From Polaribacter sp. Hel_I_88 (GTDB lineage Bacteria > Bacteroidota > Bacteroidia > Flavobacteriales > Flavobacteriaceae), in the NCBI RefSeq assembly GCF_000687935.1, contig NZ_JHZZ01000001.1, positions 3,296,001-3,360,000 of the forward strand: a stretch of DNA of 64,000 nt, given 5' to 3'. This document shows positions 18,545 to 26,969 of this stretch, piece by piece. The position numbers and the translations under genes were made by a program. How positions within the stretch are numbered: the stretch's first letter is position 1; the number at the start of each line of letters is the position of its first letter. The notes beneath the pieces were generated by a model. That model saw only the letters and a list, made by a program, of their open reading frames with translations. It had not been told where the DNA came from and did not search any database.

Positions 18545-18577
18545 TTTGATGCGTTTTTGGTGTATATTTACATCAAA
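18545..18577. promoter_or_regulatory. Inverted repeat before the ParD-like gene
   Basis: TTTGATG (18545-18551) and CATCAAA (18571-18577) are perfect 7-bp arms 19 nt apart, 10 bp before the antitoxin ATG. The spacer contains a TATATTTA -7-like box. ParD antitoxins usually repress their own promoter, so an operator role is reasonable. Confidence 0.4.
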
Positions 18578-18587
18578 AATATAATTT

Positions 18588-18833
18588 ATGTCTAGACAAA
18601 GTATCTCTTTTACACAACCCAATGATGAATGGTTAAAATCTCAAGTAGATTCTAACGAATATTCTAGCAAAAGTGAATTGGTGAACGATTTGATAAGACA
18701 AGCAAGAAAACAACAAACAGAAATAGATTGGATTCGCTCTAAAATTGAAGCTGCAGAAAAAAGTGGTTTTACAAATCAATCAAAAGAAGAAATTTTAGCA
18801 GAATCTAAGTCATTTTTGAATGGCAAAATATAA
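18588..18833 (+). CDS. ParD-like antitoxin (ribbon-helix-helix)
   Basis: An 81-aa protein. The N-terminus (SRQSISFTQPNDEWLKSQV then SSKSELVNDLIRQARKQQ) is a ribbon-helix-helix DNA-binding fold of the ParD/CC2985 type. The acidic C-terminal helix (ESKSFLNGKI end) would wrap the toxin. It overlaps the toxin gene by 14 bp, typical of translational coupling. The pair is likely self-regulated through the inverted repeat upstream. It lies 65 bp after parC. Genomic role could be stabilisation, phage defence or none. Confidence 0.88.
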   Translation: MSRQSISFTQPNDEWLKSQVDSNEYSSKSELVNDLIRQARKQQTEIDWIRSKIEAAEKSGFTNQSKEEILAESKSFLNGKI

Positions 18834-19107
18834 GTTAAGTGAAGTTGCAAAAGAGGATTTAATAAGAATTCATAACTATGGATTTCAAAAATTTGGAATG
18901 CAACAAGCAGATAAATATTTTGATTCTTTTTTCACTCATTTTGATAATATTGCAGAACGCCCATTTTCTTTTGAATCAGTAGATTTTATTAAGAAAGGTT
19001 ATAGACGTTGTGTTTGTGGTTCTGATAGTATTTATTTTAGAATCAATAATGATATTGTAGAAATTATGACGATAATTGGAAGACAAGATTTAAATACTAT
19101 TTTATGA
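18820..19107 (+). CDS. ParE/RelE-superfamily toxin
   Basis: A 95-aa protein of the ParE toxin fold: the N-terminal strand YKLSEVAKEDLIRIHNYG, helix pair with the G-x-x-Q-A-D-K-Y pattern, then RPFSFESVDFIKKGYRRCVCGSDSIYFRI and a final strand IVEIMTIIGRQDL. ParE-type members poison DNA gyrase, while RelE-type members cut mRNA; the R-x-x-x-x-G-S-x-x-I-Y-F pattern and final IGRQD favour ParE. It overlaps the antitoxin by 14 bp and the next gene by 4 bp (ATGA). Confidence 0.88.
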   Translation: MAKYKLSEVAKEDLIRIHNYGFQKFGMQQADKYFDSFFTHFDNIAERPFSFESVDFIKKGYRRCVCGSDSIYFRINNDIVEIMTIIGRQDLNTIL

Positions 19108-19439
19108 AACTAAAATATCTCTATTTATTTTTATCAATCCTTGGAATTTGCTATACTTGGTACTACAACATCCAATATTTTAATACTGTAGAAAATGCAA
19201 ATTTGATAGGTTTCTTTCAAGATGCACAACAAAATTTTGCAGGTAAATCTTTTGGAGCAGATTTAACAGTGGTGGTTTTTACGTTTTTTGCTTTTATGAT
19301 TCCAGAATCTTTACGCTTAAAAATAAAATATTGGTGGGTTTTAATTCCGTTTACATTTTTAATTGCAATCGCTTTTACCTTTCCACTATTCTTATATATG
19401 AGAGAAAATGCTTTAGAAAAAAGTATGAATGAAGCATAA
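19104..19439 (+). CDS. DUF2834-like membrane protein
   Basis: A 111-aa protein with three predicted membrane segments: residues 5-20, ~55-68 (LTVVVFTFFAFMIPES) and ~78-100 (WWVLIPFTFLIAIAFTFPLFLYM). The pattern of an acidic residue before the middle segment, E-S-L-R after it and F-P-L-F-L-Y-x-R near the end fits DUF2834. Function unknown. It overlaps the toxin by 4 bp and the following regulator by 11 bp, so it is probably translated from the same message. Confidence 0.65.
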   Translation: MKLKYLYLFLSILGICYTWYYNIQYFNTVENANLIGFFQDAQQNFAGKSFGADLTVVVFTFFAFMIPESLRLKIKYWWVLIPFTFLIAIAFTFPLFLYMRENALEKSMNEA

Positions 19440-20754
19440 AGTTATCCTCTTTTTATTTTTTGTCACTTCAATTATTTATGCACAAAATGATGTGTATGTC
19501 TTTAAAGACATCAAAAACGAATACTCAATACATACTATTGAAAGTGCAAATTTTAAGCGTATAGAAAAAAGTATTTCAGACAAAGATATTAATGCTAGTT
19601 TTTGGTTTAAAATTCCTGCAAACAAAACTGTAGAAAATTACATTTTTAGAATTAATAGTATCAGAATTAAAGCATCTTCTGCCTTTCAAAATCAAAAAGA
19701 AATAGAAAAAATTGCAAACGAACGATATCTTGCATATAAATTTAATAGAATTTCACCTGTTTATATTAAAGTAAGTTCTGATTTTTCTTCATATTTTCCC
19801 TTTGATTTAAGTACTGAAAATGATTCTGTTTTTAGAGAAAAGGTTCAGATTATAATGAATAGCTTTTATTATGGATTTACCTTTTTAGTTATTATATATA
19901 GTTTTTTTTATTACTATTTTTTTAGAGATAAAGCCTTTTTATATTCTGGTTTATTAATTTCAAGTTTAACTTTAGGTTTCTTTTTATTAGATGGAATGTT
20001 TCATTTTTTCAAATTTAATAATCAAACAGTTGAGGCTATTACATTACTCAATTATATTTTTTTAGCTTTTTTCTCATCAAAATTTGTGCATAGCTTTTTA
20101 TTGTTAGATGATTATTATCCAAAATTAAAAAAATACACCTATAGTTTGGGGGTTTTAATCATAATTAATGTTATGCTATTTTTAATTTATAGAACAAATT
20201 TTCTTTTTGTTTGTTTAAATATTTTAGTGTTTACAATCTTACTTATTTATTGGTTTACAGGAGTTATACTTTTTAAAAATAATATTTATACAAAAATATT
20301 TGTATTTGCTTATGCTACTTTATTGTTTACGGGCATTGATTTTCTTGTATTAAAAAATTTTGGAATTCAAATATTTGAATCCAATCCTCAAAATATGAAA
20401 ATTGGAGGTTTGATACAAATTATTGTTATTTCTCTTGCTGTTTTATACAGAGAAAAAACATTACGTAAATCTAACCAATTTATGAAAATTGAAATAATAA
20501 AATACTCTAAGGAGATTGAGCAAATGGAGTTTTCAATTAATGATGAAACTCAAAAAGAAATTTTACAAACTTTGACTGTTAGAGAAAAAGAAATTTTCGA
20601 TTTAATTATTGCAGGAAATTCTAATAAACTAATAGCTGACTCTTTAAATATTTCTGTAAATACTGTGAAATTTCACGTAAAAAACATTTATGAGAAATTA
20701 CATATTAAAAGTAGGAAAGAGGCCATAACACTGGATAAATCCTTTAATTTATAG
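19429..20754 (+). CDS. 7TM sensor with C-terminal LuxR-type HTH
   Basis: A 441-aa protein. A signal peptide (1-18) leads to a ~120-residue periplasmic domain resembling the 7TMR-DISM sensors. Seven hydrophobic segments follow (~145-345), the fourth near FSSKFVHSFLLL. A short coiled linker leads to a GerE/LuxR HTH at the end: LTVREKEIFDLIIAGNSNKL and LNISVNTVKFHVKNIYEKL. A membrane-tethered transcription factor is thus implied, a design frequent in Flavobacteriia. The ligand is unknown. Direct repeats of AAACTACCC just downstream may be a target site (inference). Confidence 0.85.
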   Translation: MKHKVILFLFFVTSIIYAQNDVYVFKDIKNEYSIHTIESANFKRIEKSISDKDINASFWFKIPANKTVENYIFRINSIRIKASSAFQNQKEIEKIANERYLAYKFNRISPVYIKVSSDFSSYFPFDLSTENDSVFREKVQIIMNSFYYGFTFLVIIYSFFYYYFFRDKAFLYSGLLISSLTLGFFLLDGMFHFFKFNNQTVEAITLLNYIFLAFFSSKFVHSFLLLDDYYPKLKKYTYSLGVLIIINVMLFLIYRTNFLFVCLNILVFTILLIYWFTGVILFKNNIYTKIFVFAYATLLFTGIDFLVLKNFGIQIFESNPQNMKIGGLIQIIVISLAVLYREKTLRKSNQFMKIEIIKYSKEIEQMEFSINDETQKEILQTLTVREKEIFDLIIAGNSNKLIADSLNISVNTVKFHVKNIYEKLHIKSRKEAITLDKSFNL

Positions 20755-20765
20755 TTAATTTAGGA

Positions 20766-20785
20766 CAAACTACCCAAAAACTACC
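20766..20785 (+). repeat. Two AAACTACCC direct repeats, 11-bp period
   Basis: AAACTACCC occurs at 20766-20774 and 20777-20785, one helical turn apart, 12 bp after the LuxR-type regulator stop. Same-face spacing suits a transcription factor. No obvious -7 box sits at a fixed distance downstream. Confidence 0.4.
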
Positions 20786-20878
20786 CTTACACTTTTACTA
20801 AATAATTATAATATTAATTAAATTGCCCTATATAATAACTATGGCAGTAAAATAAATTAATTCCCCATTTATAGAGTG

Positions 20879-20906
20879 GCTCCAGGATTTATTCTGGAGC
20901 TTTTTA
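20879..20906 (+). terminator. Rho-independent terminator
   Basis: GCTCCAG and CTGGAGC (7 bp) flank an 8-nt loop and are followed by TTTTTA. It lies 125 bp after the regulator and would end that transcript or a short RNA starting after the AAACTACCC repeats. Confidence 0.75.
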
Positions 20907-20977
20907 TTTCTATTATCTTTTTTATTATTAGTTATTAAAGAACTAATAATTTATCTTTAAGAAAAATTTTATTATCA

Positions 20978-21085
20978 ATGGAATATCAAGAAAATCAAAA
21001 TAAGGAAGATAAAGATCATATAGAAAACAATGAAAAAAGTTTAGATGAAAAAAAGAAATTGCAAGAACAGCAACAGCAACAATAA
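20978..21085 (+). CDS. Possible 35-aa hydrophilic peptide
   Basis: ATG at 20978 opens 35 codons rich in Glu, Lys, Asn and ending in five Gln, with stop at 21083-21085, 3 bp before the convergent binding-protein gene. The Gln codons come from a CAACAG hexamer repeat. No domain is recognised. It may be a chance frame in A-rich DNA, though codon content resembles native coding sequence. Confidence 0.3.
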   Translation: MEYQENQNKEDKDHIENNEKSLDEKKKLQEQQQQQ

Positions 21086-21088
21086 TAA

Positions 21089-22282
21089 TTATTTCATCTT
21101 TTCAAAGAAAGTAAATTCGTAGTTTGGTAATACCTCAGGATTAGTAATTTTAATGATATCTTTTAAAACCAAATCAGGTCTTGTTCCTGCTAATTCGTAG
21201 TAAATTGCGCCACCTGTTTTACCTTTTTTAAGAATTGGCGTATAAATATTGTCCTTTTGAAAAGCTTTAAATTCTTTATAGATTTCATTACTCTTTAAAA
21301 GTTGCTCTTTAGAAGAAAAATAACCAGGTGTAATCCAATAATCCGCATTTTGAGCTTTGTCAAAAACACTTTCGAAACTTAAAGACAAACTCCCTTTTCC
21401 TTCTGTGTTTTTCCATAGATAATTTAGGTTTGCATCTTTTAAAAATTGTGCAACAAAACTTTCTCCAGCAGGTAAATTCCAAATGTCTTTGCTCATAATT
21501 GCGCCTGATAAAATTTTTGGTTTTTTATTCGATTTTAGTGCGATTTTTTTAGCCTCTAAATAATCTGTTTCTATCACTTTAAAAATACTGTCTGCTTGTT
21601 TTTCTTTATCAAACAAAACACCAAAAAACTTAATCCATTCAGCTCTTCCTAAAGGAGTTTCTTCAAGCCAATCTCCATTATAAATTACCTTAATACCTGC
21701 TTTTTGAATCGCTGTTAAAGATTTATCAGCAGAAGAAACACTATAACCCACTACCAATTCTGGTTGTAAATCCAATAATATTTCTGTGTTTAAAGAGCTT
21801 TCTTTTCCTATTTCTTGAATTTTTCCTGCATCAATTAAAACTCTTGTTTTTGCAGATGAAACATATTTAGAATATGGAAAACCAATTATAGATGATTCTT
21901 CATTAAGCAACTCAACCATTGGAATGTGTGTTGTTGAAGTCACAACAATTTTTTGAATGGGAACTTCCAGAACTTCATATTTATAATCAATAATAGTATC
22001 AATTTTTTTCTTTTTGATGATATATTCAAAAACATCATCAGAATTTTGATAGGCAGACTTTACAATCAACTTTTTTGTTCCATTTTCATCAACAATATCA
22101 AAACCTTTGGCATATTTAATAGTACTTTCAGTTTGATTTTTATCATCAACATTTATGGTTACTTTTTTGCAGGAAAAAGAAATCAATAAAAGGAAAGTAA
22201 ATAACGTTATATAAACAAGTTCTCGATACAATTTTTCGTACTTCAAAATCACTCGAACTGACATTTTGTTGTAGAAACTCAT
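21089..22282 (-). CDS. ABC-type cobalamin/Fe-complex binding lipoprotein
   Basis: A 397-aa lipoprotein with a lipobox at LLLISFSC (Cys38). The mature part is a class III periplasmic binding protein like BtuF/FhuD: IVVTSTTHIPMVELL, the VLIDAGKIQEIG loop, ILLDLQPELVVGYS and YYELAGTRPDLVL near the end. The divergent B12 riboswitch and receptor point to a corrinoid ligand. The first ~20 residues (from SVRVILKYEKLYREL back) translate a dispersed intergenic repeat, so a later start such as the TTG before YRELVYI is possible. The ATG overlaps the guaC stop by one base. No permease genes are adjacent. Confidence 0.85.
   Translation of the reverse strand: MSFYNKMSVRVILKYEKLYRELVYITLFTFLLLISFSCKKVTINVDDKNQTESTIKYAKGFDIVDENGTKKLIVKSAYQNSDDVFEYIIKKKKIDTIIDYKYEVLEVPIQKIVVTSTTHIPMVELLNEESSIIGFPYSKYVSSAKTRVLIDAGKIQEIGKESSLNTEILLDLQPELVVGYSVSSADKSLTAIQKAGIKVIYNGDWLEETPLGRAEWIKFFGVLFDKEKQADSIFKVIETDYLEAKKIALKSNKKPKILSGAIMSKDIWNLPAGESFVAQFLKDANLNYLWKNTEGKGSLSLSFESVFDKAQNADYWITPGYFSSKEQLLKSNEIYKEFKAFQKDNIYTPILKKGKTGGAIYYELAGTRPDLVLKDIIKITNPEVLPNYEFTFFEKMK
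22219..22278 (-). repeat. Dispersed repeat forming the binding-protein N-terminus
   Basis: About 60 bp with GTTCTCGATAC, CACTCGAACTGACATTTTG and GTAGAAAC pieces. CTCGAACTGACATTTTG recurs exactly at 56083-56099. Here it is read in frame as the first ~20 codons of the lipoprotein gene. Confidence 0.6.
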
Positions 22283-23319
22283 TAATTGTAAACTTGATTT
22301 TCTTGTTCTTGAACTCTAATAAACGTTGTTCTTTTGGTCAATTCTTTTAGCCTGCTTGCACCAACATAGGTACAAGTAGATCGTATTCCGCCTAAAATAT
22401 CAATAATAGTATGTTCTACATCACCTTTAAAAGGGACTTTAACTGTTTTTCCTTCTGATGCTCTGTAATTTGCAACACCTCCTGAATGTTTATTCATAGC
22501 AGTTTCAGAGCTCATTCCATAGAAAGCTTTGAATTTCTCGCCATTTTTTTCTATCAATTCTCCACCACTTTCTGTGTGTCCAGCCAACATGCCACCTAAC
22601 ATTACAAAATCTGCACTTCCACCAAAAGCTTTTGATAAATCTCCAGGAATTTTACAACCACCATCAGAAATTATTTGTCCACCCATTCCATGAGCAGCAT
22701 CTGCACATTCTATAATAGCTGATAATTGAGGATAACCAACACCTGTTTTAACACGAGTTGTACAAACAGAACCTGGTCCAATACCAACTTTTATAATATC
22801 AGCTCCAGCCAATAATAGTTCTTCTACCATTTCTCCTGTAACCACATTACCTGAAATAATTACTTTCTTTGGATGATTTTTACGCATTTTTTGAACAAAA
22901 TTCACAAAATGTTCAGAATATCCGTTAGCAACATCTACACAAATAAAATTTATTTGAGGAAATTCAGTTAGAATTTGAGCTACTTTTTGCGAATCTTCTT
23001 TTCCAGTTCCTGTGCTTACAGCAATATTTTTTAAAATTTCTTCAGATGAATTTGTGGCAAAATCTCGCCATTCTTCAATAGAGTAATGTTTATGAATTGC
23101 TGTAAATAATTTGTGTTTTGCTAATGCTTTTGCCATTTCAAAAGTACCAACAGTATCCATATTGGCTGCCATTATTGGTATTCCAGACCAAACAACATCA
23201 CTATGTAAAAAATTAAACTCTCTCACCAAGCTTACTTGTGAACGCGATTTTAAAGTAGATCTTTTTGGACGAATCATTACATCTTTAAAACCTAATTTCA
23301 ACTCATTTTCTATCCTCAT
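22282..23319 (-). CDS. guaC: GMP reductase
   Basis: A 345-aa TIM-barrel enzyme of the IMPDH/GMPR family without CBS domains, which separates it from IMP dehydrogenase. [19 protein letters not shown] contains the catalytic cysteine C186. [18 protein letters not shown] and [19 protein letters not shown] follow. It reduces GMP to IMP and ammonia with NADPH, recycling guanine nucleotides. It overlaps the start of the lipoprotein gene by one base, but this linkage probably arose by repeat insertion rather than shared function. The ATG is 75 bp from the divergent B12 riboswitch promoter. Confidence 0.93.
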   Translation of the reverse strand: MRIENELKLGFKDVMIRPKRSTLKSRSQVSLVREFNFLHSDVVWSGIPIMAANMDTVGTFEMAKALAKHKLFTAIHKHYSIEEWRDFATNSSEEILKNIAVSTGTGKEDSQKVAQILTEFPQINFICVDVANGYSEHFVNFVQKMRKNHPKKVIISGNVVTGEMVEELLLAGADIIKVGIGPGSVCTTRVKTGVGYPQLSAIIECADAAHGMGGQIISDGGCKIPGDLSKAFGGSADFVMLGGMLAGHTESGGELIEKNGEKFKAFYGMSSETAMNKHSGGVANYRASEGKTVKVPFKGDVEHTIIDILGGIRSTCTYVGASRLKELTKRTTFIRVQEQENQVYN

Positions 23320-23393
23320 AATTGTGTAAAATTTCAGAGTTTAAAGGTATAAAATTTAGAAGTCTTTTTGTTAGATTGTTTGTAAGATTCATA

Positions 23394-23401
23394 TATATTT
23401 G
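23394..23401 (+). promoter_or_regulatory. Putative promoter box of the B12 leader
   Basis: TATATTTG matches TAnnTTTG and ends 18 bp before the first leader hairpin. Several TTG triplets lie upstream but none at the ideal spacing (15 or 23 nt). Confidence 0.5.
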
Positions 23402-23418
23402 CAACGATTTTTGGTTTT

Positions 23419-23610
23419 GATGTTATTTTTAACATCGAATTAAAAGGGAATCTGGTTAAAAGCCAGAACTGTTCCCACAACTGTAAGTTTATGCTGAATT
23501 TTTATTCAGCACCTCATTTGAGGATGTTATTTATTCTTATACCACTGACAATTTATTTGTTGGGAAGGTGAAATAACATAAAATAAGTCAGGAGACCTGC
23601 CCTAAATCAC
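23419..23610 (+). ncRNA. Cobalamin riboswitch
   Basis: The core elements are visible in order: GGGAATCTGGTTAAAAGCCA, then GTTCCCACAACTGTAA, the variable arms, ACCACTGACAA, TGGGAAGGTG and the B12 box-like AAGTCAGGAGACCTGCC at about 23583-23601. A GATGTT/AACATC hairpin begins it. It controls the TonB receptor 150 bp downstream, turning expression down when B12 is plentiful. The region to the ATG contains a GTTTCATA/TATGAAAC stem (23688-23708) and a TTTTGC/GCAAAA stem, candidates for the expression platform; neither has a T-run, so translational control is more likely. Confidence 0.93.
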
Positions 23611-23687
23611 AAGTTATAACTTTTGGGATAAAAGTTTATGTACTTATTTATTTCTATTCGTACACGAAGTTTACCTGATTAATTTAG

Positions 23688-23708
23688 GTTTCATACTAGT
23701 TATGAAAC
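23688..23708 (+). promoter_or_regulatory. Leader hairpin, possible expression platform
   Basis: GTTTCATA and TATGAAAC form an 8-bp stem with a 5-nt loop, 55 bp before the receptor ATG and downstream of the riboswitch core. Confidence 0.35.
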
Positions 23709-23763
23709 TCACATTCCTGTTTTTTGCATAAGCAAAAGGCAAATTTTAAATTATATCGTTAAA

Positions 23764-25668
23764 ATGAAAAAGCAATTATTAATTGTTAGTGTTTTGATGT
23801 GCAGTTTTGTTTGCACACATGTGTTTTCTCAACAAAAAAAAGAGAAAATAGAATCTTTAAATGAAATTGTAGTAACTGCTACAAAATTTGAAACCAATAA
23901 AAAAAACGTTGGTAAAATTGTGTACAAAATTACACAAGAAACTATTGAGAATAATCAAGGTAGAACTGTTGTAGATTTATTAAATGATGTTCCTGGAGTA
24001 GAAATTAATGGTAACTTTAGTACAAAGGGGCAAAATTTAGGATATTATATTAGAGGTGGACGAAACAGACAAGTGGCTATTTTAATTGATGGCGTAAATG
24101 TTAACGATCCATCTTCTTTTAATGCCGATTTTGATTTACGTCAAATAGACATCAACCAAATAGAAAGTATTGAGGTTTTAAAAGGAGCCTCATCAACTTT
24201 ATATGGTTCAGGAGCTGCAACAGGTGTAATTAACATCATTTTAAAAAAATCTTCGAAAGATAGTTTTGCAGGAACTTTTACAACTTCTGTGGGTACAAAT
24301 TCATCAAGTGAGAATCCTAAATTTTCTGGAGAAGAATTTTCTACAAACTTCAATTTTAATGGAACTTTAGGCAAAGTTGACTACCTATTAGCTTTAAATG
24401 CGAATGGTTCTAGTGGTTTATCAGCTGCAGAAAGCACAACAGATATTCCTTTTGAAGAGGATAATTTTGCAAGACAAAATGTGTTACTAAAAGTTAATTA
24501 TGCTGTAAATGATAAATTAAAAATTGGCTTATTATCTAGTTATGATGAGTTTTCTACCGATTTTGACGGTTTTGATTTTGACCCTGTAACCTTTGCAAGT
24601 ATTCCTGCTGATAGAGAAAATAACTCAAAAAGTGTTCAGAAAAGGGTAGGCCTAAATGCAGATTATTCTTACAAAAAAGGAGAATTAAAAATAAGAACTT
24701 TTTTAACGGAAATTGATAGAAATGAATCGCCTTCTAATGATTTTTTCTATGGAGAAGTGTATGGTTTTGATGTGTATAATAATTATAAATTCAACAATCA
24801 ATTTTCTTTTTTAGTTGGTTTTACCTCGCAATTTCAAGATATGATCCAAAAAACTTCTTTTAGTACTATAGAAGAAGGTTCAGGAAAACAACATTTCTAT
24901 GATCCTTATATTTCTTTTAATTATTTTTCGGAATCAGGCTTTAATTTAAATGCAGGAACTCGTTTAAATATGCATAGTGAATATGGAAATAACTTTGTTT
25001 TTAATGTAAATCCTTCATACAATTTTAAAATTTCAGAAAATGATTTTAAGGTATTTGCATCATATAGTACAGCTTTTGTAGCGCCAACCTTATCTGAAAT
25101 TTTTACAAAATTACCAACCATTGATGAATTATTGCCAGAAGAAGATATTACAATTGAAGGTGGTTTTGATTTAGATTTAGGAGATAAAATCAACATAAAT
25201 GCAACTTATTTTTATAGAGAAGAAACCAATAAAATAGGTTTTGATCCAACAACATTTCAAACCATTAACGATTTTGGAACTTTTTTAGCGAGAGGTTTAG
25301 AAACTGAAATTTCTTATAAAGCATCTCAGAAATTAAGATTATTAGCAAATTACACGTATATAGATAGAGACGAAAATTTGTTGCTAAAAATACCTCAGAA
25401 TAAATTTTTTATCAAAGCAGATTATAGTTTGTTTCCGCAAACATTTACTTCTTTAAGCTACAGATTTGTTGATGAAACTAAGGATTTTGGGAATGTAGAT
25501 TTAGCTTCTTACAGTTTAGTTGATTTTTTCATCAACCATAGTTTGTTAGAAAATAAAGTAATTTTTTATGGAAGTATTACTAATATATTTAATGAAAATT
25601 TTCAAGAAATTGCAGGTTTTACAACGCGTGGAAGAAATTATAATATAGGATTAAGAATTAAATTTTAA
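23764..25668 (+). CDS. TonB-dependent vitamin B12 receptor (BtuB-like)
   Basis: A 634-aa outer-membrane receptor. The signal peptide is 1-22 (ends THVFSQ). The TonB box region is LNEIVVTAT (~32-40). The plug spans ~40-150 with VVDLLNDVPGVEI, GGRNRQVAILIDGVNVNDPS and VLKGASSTLYGSGAATGVI. The 22-strand barrel runs to the C-terminal aromatic-ending strand (NYNIGLRIKF). The upstream cobalamin riboswitch identifies the cargo as a corrinoid. It lacks the carboxypeptidase-like N-terminal domain of SusC-type receptors. It is about the length of BtuB. Confidence 0.92.
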   Translation: MKKQLLIVSVLMCSFVCTHVFSQQKKEKIESLNEIVVTATKFETNKKNVGKIVYKITQETIENNQGRTVVDLLNDVPGVEINGNFSTKGQNLGYYIRGGRNRQVAILIDGVNVNDPSSFNADFDLRQIDINQIESIEVLKGASSTLYGSGAATGVINIILKKSSKDSFAGTFTTSVGTNSSSENPKFSGEEFSTNFNFNGTLGKVDYLLALNANGSSGLSAAESTTDIPFEEDNFARQNVLLKVNYAVNDKLKIGLLSSYDEFSTDFDGFDFDPVTFASIPADRENNSKSVQKRVGLNADYSYKKGELKIRTFLTEIDRNESPSNDFFYGEVYGFDVYNNYKFNNQFSFLVGFTSQFQDMIQKTSFSTIEEGSGKQHFYDPYISFNYFSESGFNLNAGTRLNMHSEYGNNFVFNVNPSYNFKISENDFKVFASYSTAFVAPTLSEIFTKLPTIDELLPEEDITIEGGFDLDLGDKININATYFYREETNKIGFDPTTFQTINDFGTFLARGLETEISYKASQKLRLLANYTYIDRDENLLLKIPQNKFFIKADYSLFPQTFTSLSYRFVDETKDFGNVDLASYSLVDFFINHSLLENKVIFYGSITNIFNENFQEIAGFTTRGRNYNIGLRIKF

Positions 25669-25698
25669 GGGGAAGAGTGCAAAATGAAAAAGACGAAA

Positions 25699-25729
25699 AG
25701 GCTTCTTAATATTTAAGAAGTCTTTTTTT
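25699..25729 (+). terminator. Terminator after the B12 receptor
   Basis: GGCTTCTTAA and TTAAGAAGTC flank a short AT loop and are followed by seven T. It separates the receptor from the convergent membrane-protein gene. Confidence 0.85.
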
Positions 25730-25730
25730 A

Positions 25731-26243
25731 TTACAGTAGTTTTTTTACTTCGTTTTTTATAAAAGCAATTGCAGTTTTTGTTGGTGGCAATGTTTTAGAA
25801 TAATCGATTAGTATATTTTCACGTAAATCGTTCGCTGAACTTGAATTTTCTGCAACTTGTTTTAGTTTATTGATCACTGCACATTTGGCAGCGTAAATTG
25901 CTGTCCAACTATCATCAGAAATATAGATTTGTTGTACCAAATTATGCTCAAATTCCTGTTCTATATTTGCTATTAAAAGCTGTAAATATTCGTTTGTATT
26001 TGTTGATAAAGGCTGAATACGAATCAGCAATTTTACAGGATTTATGCGTTCGCAAAAAAGTAAAAGTCGCTCATAAGCTTGCAATTTTATAGGTAAAGAA
26101 TCTTTCTTTTTTTGAGACATTAACTCTAATTGTTTTGCAGAATTCTGCTGACGAATAAAGCCATTAAACATGTAATAAGCTACAAAACCAGTAACTACAG
26201 CAGGTAAAATATAGGCGATACTCTCTAAGAATTTGTCTTCCAT
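25731..26243 (-). CDS. Conserved membrane-anchored protein, unknown function
   Basis: A 170-aa protein with one N-terminal membrane segment (ESIAYILPAVVTGFVAYYMF, ~8-27) and a soluble, mainly helical remainder. Recognisable conserved-looking pieces are PIKLQAYERLLLFCERI and DDSWTAIYAAKCAVI. I recall similar proteins as common in Flavobacteriia but cannot name a characterised member. It is one base from the DUF3307 gene upstream on the same strand, so it probably shares the SatD operon and its control. Confidence 0.6.
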   Translation of the reverse strand: MEDKFLESIAYILPAVVTGFVAYYMFNGFIRQQNSAKQLELMSQKKKDSLPIKLQAYERLLLFCERINPVKLLIRIQPLSTNTNEYLQLLIANIEQEFEHNLVQQIYISDDSWTAIYAAKCAVINKLKQVAENSSSANDLRENILIDYSKTLPPTKTAIAFIKNEVKKLL

Positions 26244-26244
26244 T

Positions 26245-26967
26245 TTATGAGATTAATTTTAAAGTTTGCAAATATAAAACTCCTAAAAGTATGGCAAACC
26301 CAAAACTTAATAAAGTTCCTATTAAAATATATTCGGTTAGTTTTCTGTCTTTAGATGATGTTAAATCTCCAAACCTAAATACCGATTTTGCTGCCAATAA
26401 AAATCCAATAGCTTCCCAATGATTGGTAATTACAAAAGTGAACACAAATAACCTTTCTAAAACACCAATATATTGACCAGCTTTTGCCAAAGAATCGTCG
26501 TTTTCTTTTTTCTTTTCAGGATTCCATTGTGTAATAATTAATTTGATGATTATGGATGACACAAAAATAACGAGCAATAAAAATATCAACAATAATAAAA
26601 TTTTCTCTGTGATGATATTTTTTGCTGATAGTTTAAAATCAGTATAAAAAGAGGTAGCAATTATCAACATTAAAACATGTAAAATTTGATCGATAAAAAA
26701 CCAAATTCGTTTTGTTTTCTTCTTTTGTAAGTATAGTTTTAGCAAGTCAATTGCATAATGAGAAATAACTATGAGTAAAAATCCTGCCCAATATGTTTGC
26801 AAATCAAACTGTAAAATCAACAATAATAAAACTGCGTGAATTGCAATATGAACGTATAATTTTGTAGATTTTACTTTCTTTTCCTCTTTGTCTTTTACCC
26901 ATTTTTCTGACTGAAAAACAAAATCACCTAAAATGTGTGCCAATAAAAACTTTAAAAAGAGTAACAT
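26245..26967 (-). CDS. DUF3307 integral membrane protein
   Basis: A 240-aa protein with about seven hydrophobic segments. The N-terminus LLAHILGDFVFQSEKWVKDK, with H, D and Q in the first helix, and HYAIDLLKLYLQ match the DUF3307 pattern. Function unknown. It lies between SatD-like and membrane-anchor genes with gaps of 1-2 bp. DUF3307 and SatD-like genes are often paired, suggesting the regulator controls this membrane protein (inference). Confidence 0.8.
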   Translation of the reverse strand: MLLFLKFLLAHILGDFVFQSEKWVKDKEEKKVKSTKLYVHIAIHAVLLLLILQFDLQTYWAGFLLIVISHYAIDLLKLYLQKKKTKRIWFFIDQILHVLMLIIATSFYTDFKLSAKNIITEKILLLLIFLLLVIFVSSIIIKLIITQWNPEKKKENDDSLAKAGQYIGVLERLFVFTFVITNHWEAIGFLLAAKSVFRFGDLTSSKDRKLTEYILIGTLLSFGFAILLGVLYLQTLKLIS

Positions 26968-26969
26968 AT

